Shown one piece after another: positions 1-7,345 of a DNA stretch of 14,757 nucleotides. Source of the stretch: Clostridia bacterium. Lineage in GTDB: Bacteria > Bacillota > Clostridia > TANB77 > CAG-508. The notes beneath the pieces are model-generated. The model was not told where the DNA came from. It was given only the letters and a program-made list of their open reading frames with translations, and did not search any database. Every line of letters starts with the position of its first letter. The first letter of the stretch is position 1. Where the stretch lies: positions 1 to 14,757 of the forward strand of contig CAAEBO010000014.1 of the NCBI GenBank assembly GCA_900754085.1. Reading direction: 5' to 3'. The translations under genes and the position numbers were made by a program.

Positions 1-2
1 AT

Positions 3-122
3 TTAAAAGAATATTATGCAAGCGAAGGAAAAAGTAGAAATAAGAATATGGGAATTTTATGGATTACTTTAAGCATAGTAGGAGTAGTAATAATATTATT
101 TGCAATAAAGAAAAGAAATTAA
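3..122 (+). CDS. C-terminal end of a membrane-anchored protein (5' end outside the window)
   Basis: A frame open from the window edge ends in TAA at 120-122. It encodes about 39 residues: a polar, Lys/Asn-rich stretch, then one hydrophobic segment (roughly 20 residues, rich in Ile, Val and Leu), then a short basic tail ending KKRN. This fits a C-terminal membrane anchor with the tail in the cytoplasm, much like the end of the thioester protein at 1844-3973, but it could also be the last helix of a multi-span protein. An internal ATG at 48 has no ribosome binding site. A terminator hairpin follows 16 bases later, which supports this as a true gene end. The function cannot be told from this fragment. 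Confidence 0.55.
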   Translation, partial: LKEYYASEGKSRNKNMGILWITLSIVGVVIILFAIKKRN

Positions 123-138
123 ATTAAGTGTGTGTAGT

Positions 139-198
139 AAAAGCTAGTATTTTAATGTATACTCAAAAAGAGCAGTTCATTTTAATACTGGCTTTTTT
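139..198 (+). terminator. Rho-independent terminator of the upstream gene
   Basis: AGCTAGTATT (142-151) pairs with AATACTGGCT (184-193) over 10 bp with one G-U pair. Flanking A and T runs lengthen the stem, an inner AATG/CATT pair adds to it, and a run of six T follows (193-198). It lies just after the stop at 122. Confidence 0.7.
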
Positions 199-207
199 CA
201 AATTTAA

Positions 208-236
208 GAATAAATTAATTAATAAAGAAAATAATA
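208..236 (+). promoter_or_regulatory. Candidate SigG-type promoter of the spore photoproduct lyase gene
   Basis: GAATA (208-212), a 17-bp spacer, then AATAATA (230-236). From memory the forespore SigG consensus is roughly GNATA at -35 and CATANTA at -10, so the -10 matches six of seven positions. The B. subtilis spl genes are SigG-dependent, which makes the placement sensible. The region is very AT-rich, so a chance match is quite possible. Confidence 0.3.
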
Positions 237-254
237 TATGTAAACTCAAAAAAT

Positions 255-259
255 GGAGG
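255..259 (+). promoter_or_regulatory. Ribosome binding site that fixes the splB start at 265
   Basis: GGAGG sits 5 bases before the ATG at 265. The in-frame ATG at 253 overlaps this site and has no site of its own, so the start at 265 is preferred. Confidence 0.75.
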
Positions 260-264
260 AAATA

Positions 265-1263
265 ATGTTTAAACCACAAGCTATTTATTTTGAATCTAAT
301 ATAAAAAACTATGAATTGGGAAGAGAATTAATGAGCAAATATAAAGATATTCCTAAATTTGAAATTGAAAACCATAATAATATAGAAGAAATGCGAAACA
401 AGCCAAACAAAGAATTTGCAAATATGAAAAGAAACTTAATTATAGGAATTAGAAAAACACATAAATTTGTGGAAAACCATAAGACATCGGATTTTTTAGT
501 ACCATATACATCATCTGGATGCACTGCTTCATGTTTATATTGCTATTTGGTTTGTAATTATAACAAATGTAGCTATTTACGACTATTTGTAAATAGAGAG
601 CAAATGTTAGATAAAATAATAAAAACAGCGGAGAAGGCAGATAAAAATTTGAATTTTGAAATAGGTAGTAATAGTGATTTAATTTTAGAAAATACAATTA
701 CAAACAACTTAAAATGGACTATAGAAAATTTTAGCCAAACAAAAAAGGGCAATTTAACATTTCCAACAAAATTTGATATGGTAGATAGCATTCTAAATTT
801 AAACCACAAAGGAAAAGTTACAATAAGAATGAGTGTGAACCCAGAAGAAATTATAAATAGAGTTGAACTAGGGACATCAAGATTGGAAAAAAGAATACAA
901 GCTATAAATAAACTAAAGGAAGCAGATTATAAAATAGGAATATTAATTGCACCTGTTATATTGGTTGAAAATTGGAAAGAGCTATACTTAAATCTTATAA
1001 AAAGATTATCAATAGAATTATCGGAAAAAGTAAAAAAAGAAGTTTTTTTTGAAATAATATTTATGACATATAGTTATGTTCATACAAAAATTAACGAAGA
1101 AGCGTTTCCAAATGCAATTAATTTGTATGACAGGAATTTAATGAAAGCTAGGGGAAGAGGAAAGTATATGTATAAAGACGACTTTAGAAATGAAGGAAAA
1201 CAGTTTTTTATAGATAATTTGCATAAATATTTCCCAAAAAATAAGATAGAATATATAGTTTAA
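265..1263 (+). CDS. splB: Spore photoproduct lyase (radical SAM DNA repair enzyme)
   Basis: Reverses the thymine dimer called spore photoproduct in UV-damaged spore DNA, using a 4Fe-4S cluster and S-adenosylmethionine, during germination. The protein has 332 residues from the ATG at 265, close to the usual 330-345. The radical SAM motif CTASCLYCY supplies the cluster cysteines C86, C90 and C93, followed by the family's conserved tyrosine and an RxFVN-type segment. Where the B. subtilis enzyme has its hydrogen-donor Cys141, this protein reads FEIGSNSD and has a serine (S135). Two further cysteines (C97, C102) lie just after the cluster motif and are the only others in the protein. It has its own ribosome binding site and seems to be a single-gene unit; no splA-like gene is seen upstream. 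I am confident of the family; activity without the usual cysteine is inferred. Confidence 0.93.
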   Translation: MFKPQAIYFESNIKNYELGRELMSKYKDIPKFEIENHNNIEEMRNKPNKEFANMKRNLIIGIRKTHKFVENHKTSDFLVPYTSSGCTASCLYCYLVCNYNKCSYLRLFVNREQMLDKIIKTAEKADKNLNFEIGSNSDLILENTITNNLKWTIENFSQTKKGNLTFPTKFDMVDSILNLNHKGKVTIRMSVNPEEIINRVELGTSRLEKRIQAINKLKEADYKIGILIAPVILVENWKELYLNLIKRLSIELSEKVKKEVFFEIIFMTYSYVHTKINEEAFPNAINLYDRNLMKARGRGKYMYKDDFRNEGKQFFIDNLHKYFPKNKIEYIV

Positions 1264-1377
1264 GGAAAGGATAAATAATAGCAAAGTGTTTGAAAAAATA
1301 GAAGGAGCAAAAGAAGTGATTTAACTCCCATCCCTAAATCCCGAAATACGAAATTACTAAAAAAACATATAAAATGG

Positions 1378-1406
1378 TTGCTAGATTTACAAAAAAAAAT
1401 TATAAT
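1378..1406 (+). promoter_or_regulatory. SigA-type promoter of the 84-residue protein gene
   Basis: TTGCTA (1378-1383), a spacer of exactly 17 bp, then a perfect TATAAT (1401-1406), 30 bases before the start codon. The -35 box also forms a short inverted repeat with TAGCAA (1409-1414), which is probably incidental. Confidence 0.55.
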
Positions 1407-1435
1407 AATAGCAAATAAAAAAAGCGAGGGATTAA

Positions 1436-1690
1436 ATGAACATAAGATTAATATTAGGAATCCTTGTAAGTATAGTAGCCGTTGAATTTATTGCCATAAT
1501 TATACAATTAGGAAAATATAAAAAAGTAGTAGAAGAAAGCATAGAATATGAGAACTTTAGAAAAGAAGTAATAATTAAGGCAAATAAAGAGAGAAGAGAA
1601 CTAAAAGAGGCATTGGAAAAACAAAAAGAAATGCAAGATAAATTAGCAGAATTAAATAGAAAAAGGGAAAAAGCAAAAGAACGGGACTAA
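1436..1690 (+). CDS. Small membrane protein with a coiled-coil tail, unknown function
   Basis: The 84-residue product has one hydrophobic segment at about residues 4-26, then a highly charged Lys/Glu-rich stretch (about residues 30-84) that looks like a single helix or coiled coil. With a short N-terminal span followed by basic residues, the tail probably lies in the cytoplasm. The start is supported by GAGGG at 1426-1430, 5 bases before ATG, and by a good promoter upstream. I do not recognise a family. The shape resembles small phage or cell-division accessory proteins, but such single-span coiled coils are too common for this to mean much. It lies between the lyase and thioester-protein genes, and the latter has its own promoter. 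Confidence 0.6.
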   Translation: MNIRLILGILVSIVAVEFIAIIIQLGKYKKVVEESIEYENFRKEVIIKANKERRELKEALEKQKEMQDKLAELNRKREKAKERD

Positions 1691-1776
1691 ATAAAAAAGG
1701 AAAAAAGTGAAATAATTAATTTATTAAATATTATATAAAAAAATGTAATTTAAAGCGAAATATTAAGCTAAAAATG

Positions 1777-1805
1777 TTGACTAAAAAATTTAGAATTAGT
1801 ATAAT
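1777..1805 (+). promoter_or_regulatory. SigA-type promoter of the thioester surface protein gene
   Basis: TTGACT (1777-1782), a 17-bp spacer and a perfect TATAAT (1800-1805). This gives a leader of roughly 30 bases before the ATG at 1844. It is the best promoter match in the window. Confidence 0.75.
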
Positions 1806-1843
1806 AAAAACTAGGGAAACTAAAGATAGAAAGGATAGGGAGT

Positions 1844-3973
1844 ATGAAAAAAAGTAAATTAACAATAATAGCAGTTGTGTGCTTAATATGTGCTATGGCA
1901 CTAAGCTTTTTTGCAACAAGTGTTAAAGCTACCACAATGGAATTTGGCTTGCAAGAATATAGAAAAGCAAGAGAAGATGGTGCACAATATGGGTATAAAA
2001 TTTCCGATAAATATGTATGGAAAATTGTTACATATAATGGTCAAACAATAGACTATGACAAGTCAATATATTGTCTAAAAGCAGAACAAGGATTTTATAC
2101 ATCAAATCCAGGTGTATTTAAACAAGAATATGATACATCATATAATTTAAAAGATAAAACAAGTATGCCAAGTTTGCCAGTAGCCGAAGAAGACTACAAT
2201 TCAATCATTTGGATATTAAATCATGCATATATAAAATCCGCAGAAACAGCACAAAAAGATAAAGAAGTTTTATTAAAAAATGCAGGAATAGCAGATAGAG
2301 TAGAATTAACAGATGATGATATAGACGTTATCCAACAATTAGCTATATGGTATTTTACAAACAAAGAAACACCAGTATACCATACAGACTTTAATGGAGA
2401 GCCATCACTACAAACAGTATTAGAATCTAAGAAAACAGGGGAAAATAAAGAAGAATATAAACCAATAGAAGACAAAAATCAACCAAGATACGACCAAATG
2501 GAAAAAATATTTAAATATATAGTAACAAATGCAAAAAATGCAACAGAAGTAGCAAATAAAAACGAAGCGCCATTAACATTAGAAAAAGGAACACCAGCTG
2601 TTACTACAGAAAATGATAATTATGTTATAGGTCCATATACAATTAAGAAAAACAATGATACTCCATATACTTTAAACATAAATGTAACAGACAGAAAAGG
2701 AACAAACTTAACAAGTAATGTAAAATTCTTAAATGCAGATAAACAAGAAATAAGCATAGATGACATAATAGGTAAAGAATTCTATTTAAAAATTCCGGTA
2801 CAAACTATAGTAACAAATAAAATAGACGGAATTAAATTTAATATGAATGGTACTTATACAGAAACTACAGCAACATACTGGACAAGCTCTTCAAACAGTA
2901 CAGTACAACCAATTGTAGTAATAGAAAGACAACCAAAAGAATTTGCAGGAAGTAATGAAGTACTATTTTCAGTAGAAGGAAAATACAGTTTTAAATTAGT
3001 AAAAGTAGATTCAGAAGATATAAACAAAAAATTACAAGGTGCAGAATTCGAAATTACAACAACTGAAGGAACAAAAACATATACAACAGACGAAAATGGA
3101 GAAATAAATGTAGCAGACATTAAAATTACAGAACCAGGTGTTGACACAATAACAATAAAAGAAACAAAAGCACCAGAACCATACAAAATGTTACTAGAAG
3201 AACCACTAACATTAAAAATAACGAAAGATGTAGCAAATGGTAGTTATACAGCAACAGATGCAACATTAGAAGGCTATGGAAAAGATGCAGTTCAAATAAA
3301 AGATGGTGTTGTTACAATAACTGTGGCAAACAAACCAAAAATATTTGACTTAAGCTTAAAAAAATGGGTAAGTAAAGCGATAGTAACAAACGAAGATGGT
3401 TCACAAAATATAATAGAAACAGGTCATACAGGAGAAGAAAATCCAGAACCACCTGCAAAAGTAGATTTAGGAAGGCAAGATATAAATAAAGTAACAGTAA
3501 AATTCGAATTTCAAATAAAAGTAACAAACGAAGGTGAAGTTGCAGGTTATGTAAAAGAAATAACAGATTACATACCAGAAGGTTTAAAATTTATAAAAGA
3601 AGATAACCCAGATTGGTATGGAAGAGAACCTTTAGATGGAAAAGAAAGAGTTGCAACTAAGAAGTTAGAAAATACATTATTAGAGCCAGGAGAAAGTGCT
3701 ACAGTTTCTATATTATTAACATGGATAAATGGTGAAGATAATATGGGACTAAAAACAAATATAGCAGAAATAAGCCAAGATGATAACGAGTTCGATTTAC
3801 CAGATATAGATTCTACACCGGACAATTTTAAAAATGGTGAAGACGATATAGACGATGCACCTGTTATTATAACAGTGGCATTAGGAGATACAGTAATATA
3901 CATTGGTGTTGCAACACTTGCAATAGTAATATTAACAGTAGGAACATTTATTATAAAGAAATATGCAATATAA
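1844..3973 (+). CDS. Cys-Gln thioester surface adhesin with Cna_B-like domain and C-terminal membrane anchor
   Basis: A 709-residue secreted protein. Residues 1-29 form a signal peptide (Lys-rich start, hydrophobic core, likely cleavage after VKA at 27-29). Residues about 30-230 look like a thioester (TQXA-type) domain: YCLK with C77 and QLAIW with Q165 supply the Cys and Gln that form an internal thioester in this family, able to react with amines on a target surface. Residues about 380-500 form a Cna_B/SpaA-like domain with K387 (KLVKVD), E440 (KETKAP) and N496 (VANKP) in the positions expected for a self-made Lys-Asn isopeptide bond. Residues about 501-680 resemble a DUF11-like Ig module. 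The end (about 681-703) is a hydrophobic segment followed by a short basic tail. I see no LPxTG motif, so sortase attachment is not indicated. AAGGA (1831-1835) precedes ATG by 8 bases. The family is clear; the binding target is unknown. Confidence 0.87.
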   Translation: MKKSKLTIIAVVCLICAMALSFFATSVKATTMEFGLQEYRKAREDGAQYGYKISDKYVWKIVTYNGQTIDYDKSIYCLKAEQGFYTSNPGVFKQEYDTSYNLKDKTSMPSLPVAEEDYNSIIWILNHAYIKSAETAQKDKEVLLKNAGIADRVELTDDDIDVIQQLAIWYFTNKETPVYHTDFNGEPSLQTVLESKKTGENKEEYKPIEDKNQPRYDQMEKIFKYIVTNAKNATEVANKNEAPLTLEKGTPAVTTENDNYVIGPYTIKKNNDTPYTLNINVTDRKGTNLTSNVKFLNADKQEISIDDIIGKEFYLKIPVQTIVTNKIDGIKFNMNGTYTETTATYWTSSSNSTVQPIVVIERQPKEFAGSNEVLFSVEGKYSFKLVKVDSEDINKKLQGAEFEITTTEGTKTYTTDENGEINVADIKITEPGVDTITIKETKAPEPYKMLLEEPLTLKITKDVANGSYTATDATLEGYGKDAVQIKDGVVTITVANKPKIFDLSLKKWVSKAIVTNEDGSQNIIETGHTGEENPEPPAKVDLGRQDINKVTVKFEFQIKVTNEGEVAGYVKEITDYIPEGLKFIKEDNPDWYGREPLDGKERVATKKLENTLLEPGESATVSILLTWINGEDNMGLKTNIAEISQDDNEFDLPDIDSTPDNFKNGEDDIDDAPVIITVALGDTVIYIGVATLAIVILTVGTFIIKKYAI

Positions 3974-3988
3974 AAAATAATTAATTAT

Positions 3989-4024
3989 AAAGCCCAAAGT
4001 GTTATATAACATGGAGGGCTTTTT
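3989..4024 (+). terminator. Rho-independent terminator of the thioester protein gene
   Basis: AAAGCCC (3989-3995) pairs with GGGCTTT (4016-4022), with a 20-base loop that contains the palindrome GTTATATAAC, followed by a short T run. It begins 15 bases after the stop codon. Confidence 0.7.
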
Positions 4025-4041
4025 CTATATTAGATAATTAT

Positions 4042-4101
4042 AGCGTACCATAGATTTTCTTAGAATTTATATTTGTTAGAAAATATTAGGTACGCTTTTT
4101 T
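4042..4101 (+). terminator. Second hairpin with T tail, likely back-up terminator
   Basis: AGCGTACC (4042-4049) pairs with GGTACGCT (4089-4096) and an inner ATTTTCT (4054-4060) pairs with AGAAAAT (4078-4084), separated by a 4 x 4 internal loop. A run of six T (4096-4101) follows. It insulates the rplI promoter from upstream transcription; a mobile-element remnant is an alternative. Confidence 0.55.
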
Positions 4102-4195
4102 ATTGTACTTTTTGTCACTTTCTCAAGGAAAAAATATATGGCTGAGATTTTAACTCACATCTCCCAAACCTGGCATAATCTGGATATAATAGCTC

Positions 4196-4224
4196 TTGAA
4201 AAAAATTGGCAAATAGTGTAAAAT
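4196..4224 (+). promoter_or_regulatory. SigA-type promoter of the rplI-dnaB-tilS unit
   Basis: TTGAAA (4196-4201), a 17-bp spacer and TAAAAT (4219-4224), 44 bases before the rplI start and downstream of two terminators. Confidence 0.6.
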
Positions 4225-4268
4225 GTATAAAGCTAAAAAGAGTAAAATATATGAAGGAGGAATAGAAA

Positions 4269-4715
4269 ATGAAAGTAATTTTATTAGACAATATTAAGGG
4301 TGTAGGAAAAAAAGATGAGGTAATAAATGCAAGTGATGGCTATGCAAGAAATTTTCTATTTCCTAAAAAGTTAGCAGTAGAAGCTAATGCAGAGAATATG
4401 GCAAAATTAAAAGGAAAACAAGATTCTGCAAGCCATAAAAAAGCAGTAGAAAAAGATGAAGCAAAACAAATAGCAGAAAAGTTAAAAACAATATGTCCAA
4501 AATTAAAGATAAAAACAGGAGAAAATGGAAAAGTATTTGGTGGTGTAACAGCAAAAGATATTGCAGATGTACTAAATAAAGAATATAAAATAAATATAGA
4601 CAAGAAAAGAATAGAACTAAAAGAAAGTATTAAAACTTTAGGAGTTACAAAAGTTAGTGTAAAACTATATGAAGGAGTTACAGGTGAAATAAAAATAGAT
4701 ATAATTCCAGAATAA
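4269..4715 (+). CDS. rplI: 50S ribosomal protein L9
   Basis: Binds 23S rRNA near the base of the L1 stalk and helps maintain the reading frame. The 148-residue length is typical. The N-terminal domain begins MKVILLDNIKGVGKKDEV and runs into the conserved SDGYARNFLFPKKLAVEA segment (about residues 23-41). A Lys/Glu/Ala-rich connecting helix follows (about 42-75), then the C-terminal domain with the GKVFGGVTAKDIADVL segment (about 85-100). AAGGAGG lies 8 bases before the ATG. rplI next to dnaB is common in Firmicutes; the usual upstream gdpP-type phosphodiesterase gene is not here, and an adhesin gene takes that place. The identification is secure. Confidence 0.97.
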   Translation: MKVILLDNIKGVGKKDEVINASDGYARNFLFPKKLAVEANAENMAKLKGKQDSASHKKAVEKDEAKQIAEKLKTICPKLKIKTGENGKVFGGVTAKDIADVLNKEYKINIDKKRIELKESIKTLGVTKVSVKLYEGVTGEIKIDIIPE

Positions 4716-4728
4716 TATTAAGAAAAGA

Positions 4729-4768
4729 TTGTAGCAAACTAAAAAATATTATAATAAATTTGCTACAA
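4729..4768 (+). other. Perfect 10-bp hairpin between rplI and dnaB
   Basis: TTGTAGCAAA (4729-4738) is exactly complementary to TTTGCTACAA (4759-4768), with a 20-base A/T loop. No T run follows, so full termination is unlikely. It may be an RNA processing or stability element that adjusts the ratio of L9 to helicase. Confidence 0.55.
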
Positions 4769-4807
4769 GTGAAAATATTAAGTTTAAAGTAATTTAGGAG
4801 GAATAAA

Positions 4808-6142
4808 ATGGAGTTAGGTAAAATTCCACCAAACGATGTAGAAGCAGAGCAAGCTGTTATAGGTAGTATGTTAACAGATAGAGATGCTGTAATATCTGCA
4901 ATAGAAATTCTTAAAGAAGAAGATTTTTATAGAGAAGACAATAAAACTATATATGAAGCAATTTTAAACCTATATAATAGATCAGAACCAATAGATATTA
5001 TAACATTAAAAGCAGAACTAACATCTATGGGAATGTTCGAAAAAATAGGAGGATTAGAATATATAGTAGGGTTACCAGAAAAAGTACCAACAACAGCAAA
5101 TGTAGAAAGATATATTAACATAGTAAAAGAAAAGTCAGAATTAAGAAGACTTATAAAAGCAGCAAACGAAATTATAGAGCAAGGCTATGACCCAACAGAA
5201 AACATAGATGACATAATGAATAGTGCAGAAAAAAAGATCTTTAACATTATGCAAGATAAAGACCAAAAAACTTATAGTGCAATAAAAGATGTTTTGGTAG
5301 ATGCTTTTACAGAATTAGAACAATTATATAATCAAAAACAACATATAACAGGTGTACCTACCGGTTTTATAGACTTAGACTACAAGATGGCGGGTCTTCA
5401 TAATTCAGATTTAATCTTAATTGCAGCAAGACCTGCTATGGGAAAATCTGCTTTTGCTTTAAACATTGCAACAAATGCAGCAGTAAAAGCAAAAGTTCCA
5501 GCAGTACTATTTAGTCTGGAAATGTCTAAGGAGCAAATGGTAAACAGAATTTTGTGTAGTGAAGCAATGGTAGATAGCAATAAAGTAAGGACAGGAAAAA
5601 TAGATGATGATGACTGGATAAAACTTGCAGACACAATGGGAGATTTATCAGAAGCGCCTATTTATATAGACGACACACCAGGTATCTCTATTAACGAAAT
5701 AAGAGCAAAATGTAGAAAACTTAAACTAGAAAGAGATATAGGACTAGTAGTAATAGACTACTTGCAACTTGTACAAGGATCATCAAAAAGAGCTTCTGGA
5801 AGTAGAGAGCAAGAAATTTCGGAGATAAGTAGATCTTTAAAAATATTAGCTAAAGAAATAAATGTACCAGTAATAGCACTATCACAGCTGTCCAGAGCAC
5901 CAGAGCAAAGACCGGACCATAGACCTATGCTTTCTGACCTTCGTGAATCTGGAGCTATAGAACAAGACGCAGATATAGTAATGTTTTTATATAGAGATGA
6001 TTATTATAACGAAGACAGTGAAGATAAAGGACTAGCAGAAGTAATTGTTGCAAAACACAGAGCTGGTTCAACAGGAACTGTAAAGCTAGTATGGCTTGGT
6101 AATTACACAAAATTTGCTAATATGGAAAGATATAGAGAATAA
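4808..6142 (+). CDS. dnaB: Replicative DNA helicase
   Basis: Hexameric ATP-driven 5'-3' helicase that unwinds DNA at the replication fork (called DnaC in B. subtilis). The 444-residue protein has the DnaB N-terminal domain (about residues 5-105, opening PPNDVEAEQAVIGSML), a linker helix region, and the RecA-like ATPase domain from about 178. Visible motifs: Walker A ARPAMGKS (207-214), the SLEMS segment (236-240), Walker B VVIDYLQL ending near 321, the SDLRESGAIEQDAD segment (376-389), and KHRAG (416-420) with the likely arginine finger. No intein or insertion is seen. AGGAGG precedes the ATG by 7 bases. It follows rplI by 92 bases containing a hairpin, and tilS follows 93 bases later without a terminator. 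Confidence 0.97.
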   Translation: MELGKIPPNDVEAEQAVIGSMLTDRDAVISAIEILKEEDFYREDNKTIYEAILNLYNRSEPIDIITLKAELTSMGMFEKIGGLEYIVGLPEKVPTTANVERYINIVKEKSELRRLIKAANEIIEQGYDPTENIDDIMNSAEKKIFNIMQDKDQKTYSAIKDVLVDAFTELEQLYNQKQHITGVPTGFIDLDYKMAGLHNSDLILIAARPAMGKSAFALNIATNAAVKAKVPAVLFSLEMSKEQMVNRILCSEAMVDSNKVRTGKIDDDDWIKLADTMGDLSEAPIYIDDTPGISINEIRAKCRKLKLERDIGLVVIDYLQLVQGSSKRASGSREQEISEISRSLKILAKEINVPVIALSQLSRAPEQRPDHRPMLSDLRESGAIEQDADIVMFLYRDDYYNEDSEDKGLAEVIVAKHRAGSTGTVKLVWLGNYTKFANMERYRE

Positions 6143-6235
6143 ATTAAAAAATAAAAAGATATAAGTGTAAGAAAAATAAGTTGTAACTTAAAATTTTAGA
6201 TATAGAAAAATAAATTAGCTTAAAGGGACGGTAGA

Positions 6236-7219
6236 ATGGAAAAAAATATTTTAAAGACCATAAAAAAATATGAACTAATAGAATCTGGGGATAAAGTACT
6301 TATTGCAGTATCTGGGGGACCAGATTCTATGTGTTTATTAGACATTTTAAATAAATTAAAAGAAAAGCTAGGGATAGAAATAGCTGTTGCTCATGTAAAC
6401 CATGGAATAAGAGAAGAAGCCAAAGAGGAAACAGAATACATAAAAGAATATTGTAGTAAATATAATATAAAGATATATATAAAATATGCAAATGTATTAA
6501 AGTTGGCAAAAGAAGAAAAAATTGGTTTAGAAGAAGAAGGCAGAAAAGTAAGATATAATTTCTTTAACGAAATTTTAGAAGAAACAGGATTTAATAAAAT
6601 TGCAATAGCACATAATATGAATGACAAAGCAGAAACAGTTTTAATGAATATAATAAGAGGATCAGGAAGCTTAGGGCTAAAAGGGATAGAGGCTAAAAGA
6701 GATAATAAATATATAAGACCTTTAATAGAAACAGAAAGATGTGATATAGAAAAATATTGCCAAGAGAACAAATTAGAGCCTAAATTAGACCAAAGTAATA
6801 ATGATAATACATATACAAGAAACAAAATAAGGAATGTGTTAATTCCATTTATAAAAGAAGAATTTAATCCTAACGTTATAAAAGGAATTAATAAATTATC
6901 AGAAATAGTAACAGAAGAGCAGAATTATTTAGAAAAAATTGTAAATAATATATATAAGAAAATTAAATTAGAAGAAACAAGAGAAAAAGTTGTACTAGAT
7001 TTAAAAGAATTTAATGCACAAGAAACGATAATAAAAAAGAGGCTATTATTATTTAGTATAGCCAAAATATTTGGAACAAGTAAGAATATAGAAAAAATAC
7101 ATATAGAAGATATTATAAAATTATGTGAAAGGAATATAGGAAATAAATATTTAACTCCAAATAAGCATGTAAAGGTTTTTATAAATAAAGGAAAAATTAT
7201 TATATCACATATATATTAA
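6236..7219 (+). CDS. tilS: tRNA(Ile)-lysidine synthetase, short form
   Basis: Attaches lysine to C34 of the CAU-anticodon isoleucine tRNA so that it reads AUA; ATA is one of the commonest codons here. The PP-loop ATP-binding motif SGGPDS is at residues 26-31, followed by HVNHGIREEA (about 54-63), the RKVRYNFF region (about 103-110), AHNMNDKAETVLMN (about 125-138) and the SGSLGLKGI loop. The 327 residues match the catalytic and first C-terminal domains, as in the 317-residue Aquifex enzyme; the second C-terminal domain of longer forms (about 430-470 residues) is missing. The start ATG is preceded by AAAGGGACGGT, a weak ribosome binding site that also resembles a clostridial repeat. No hpt gene separates it from ftsH, unlike in B. 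subtilis. Confidence 0.93.
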   Translation: MEKNILKTIKKYELIESGDKVLIAVSGGPDSMCLLDILNKLKEKLGIEIAVAHVNHGIREEAKEETEYIKEYCSKYNIKIYIKYANVLKLAKEEKIGLEEEGRKVRYNFFNEILEETGFNKIAIAHNMNDKAETVLMNIIRGSGSLGLKGIEAKRDNKYIRPLIETERCDIEKYCQENKLEPKLDQSNNDNTYTRNKIRNVLIPFIKEEFNPNVIKGINKLSEIVTEEQNYLEKIVNNIYKKIKLEETREKVVLDLKEFNAQETIIKKRLLLFSIAKIFGTSKNIEKIHIEDIIKLCERNIGNKYLTPNKHVKVFINKGKIIISHIY

Positions 7220-7267
7220 TATCCGTAAGAGGAAATAATTTGACACACAAAAGAAACAAAAAATAGC

Positions 7268-7296
7268 TTGAAATCAATTGTTATATATGTTATATA
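7268..7296 (+). promoter_or_regulatory. SigA-type promoter of ftsH
   Basis: TTGAAA (7268-7273), a 17-bp spacer and TATATA (7291-7296). TTATATATG is repeated directly at 7281-7289 and 7290-7298. A consensus TTGACA at 7240-7245 lies upstream, but no good -10 box is placed for it. Confidence 0.5.
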
Positions 7297-7332
7297 TGCT
7301 TATAGCAATAAAGAAAATTCATAAAAAGTGAT

Positions 7333-7338
7333 AGGAGG
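7333..7338 (+). promoter_or_regulatory. Ribosome binding site that fixes the ftsH TTG start
   Basis: AGGAGG lies 7 bases before TTG at 7346. The upstream in-frame GTG at 7328 overlaps this site, so it cannot be the true start. Confidence 0.8.
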
Positions 7339-7345
7339 AATTAAA

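Noticed and set aside
253..264. ATG at 253 as the start of the lyase gene
   Set aside because: It overlaps the GGAGG that serves the ATG at 265 and has no ribosome binding site of its own.
4139..4195. Annotating a working TPP riboswitch
   Set aside because: The 5' half of the conserved core is missing, it precedes the promoter, and the gene downstream is ribosomal. It is kept only as an observation.
6236..7219. tilS truncated by a frameshift
   Set aside because: The shorter length matches natural short TilS proteins without the last domain, and no continuing frame for that domain is seen in the 126 bases before ftsH.
7328..7345. GTG at 7328 as the start of ftsH
   Set aside because: The first codons would be the AGGAGG site itself. 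The TTG at 7346 has ideal spacing and gives the usual FtsH N-terminus.
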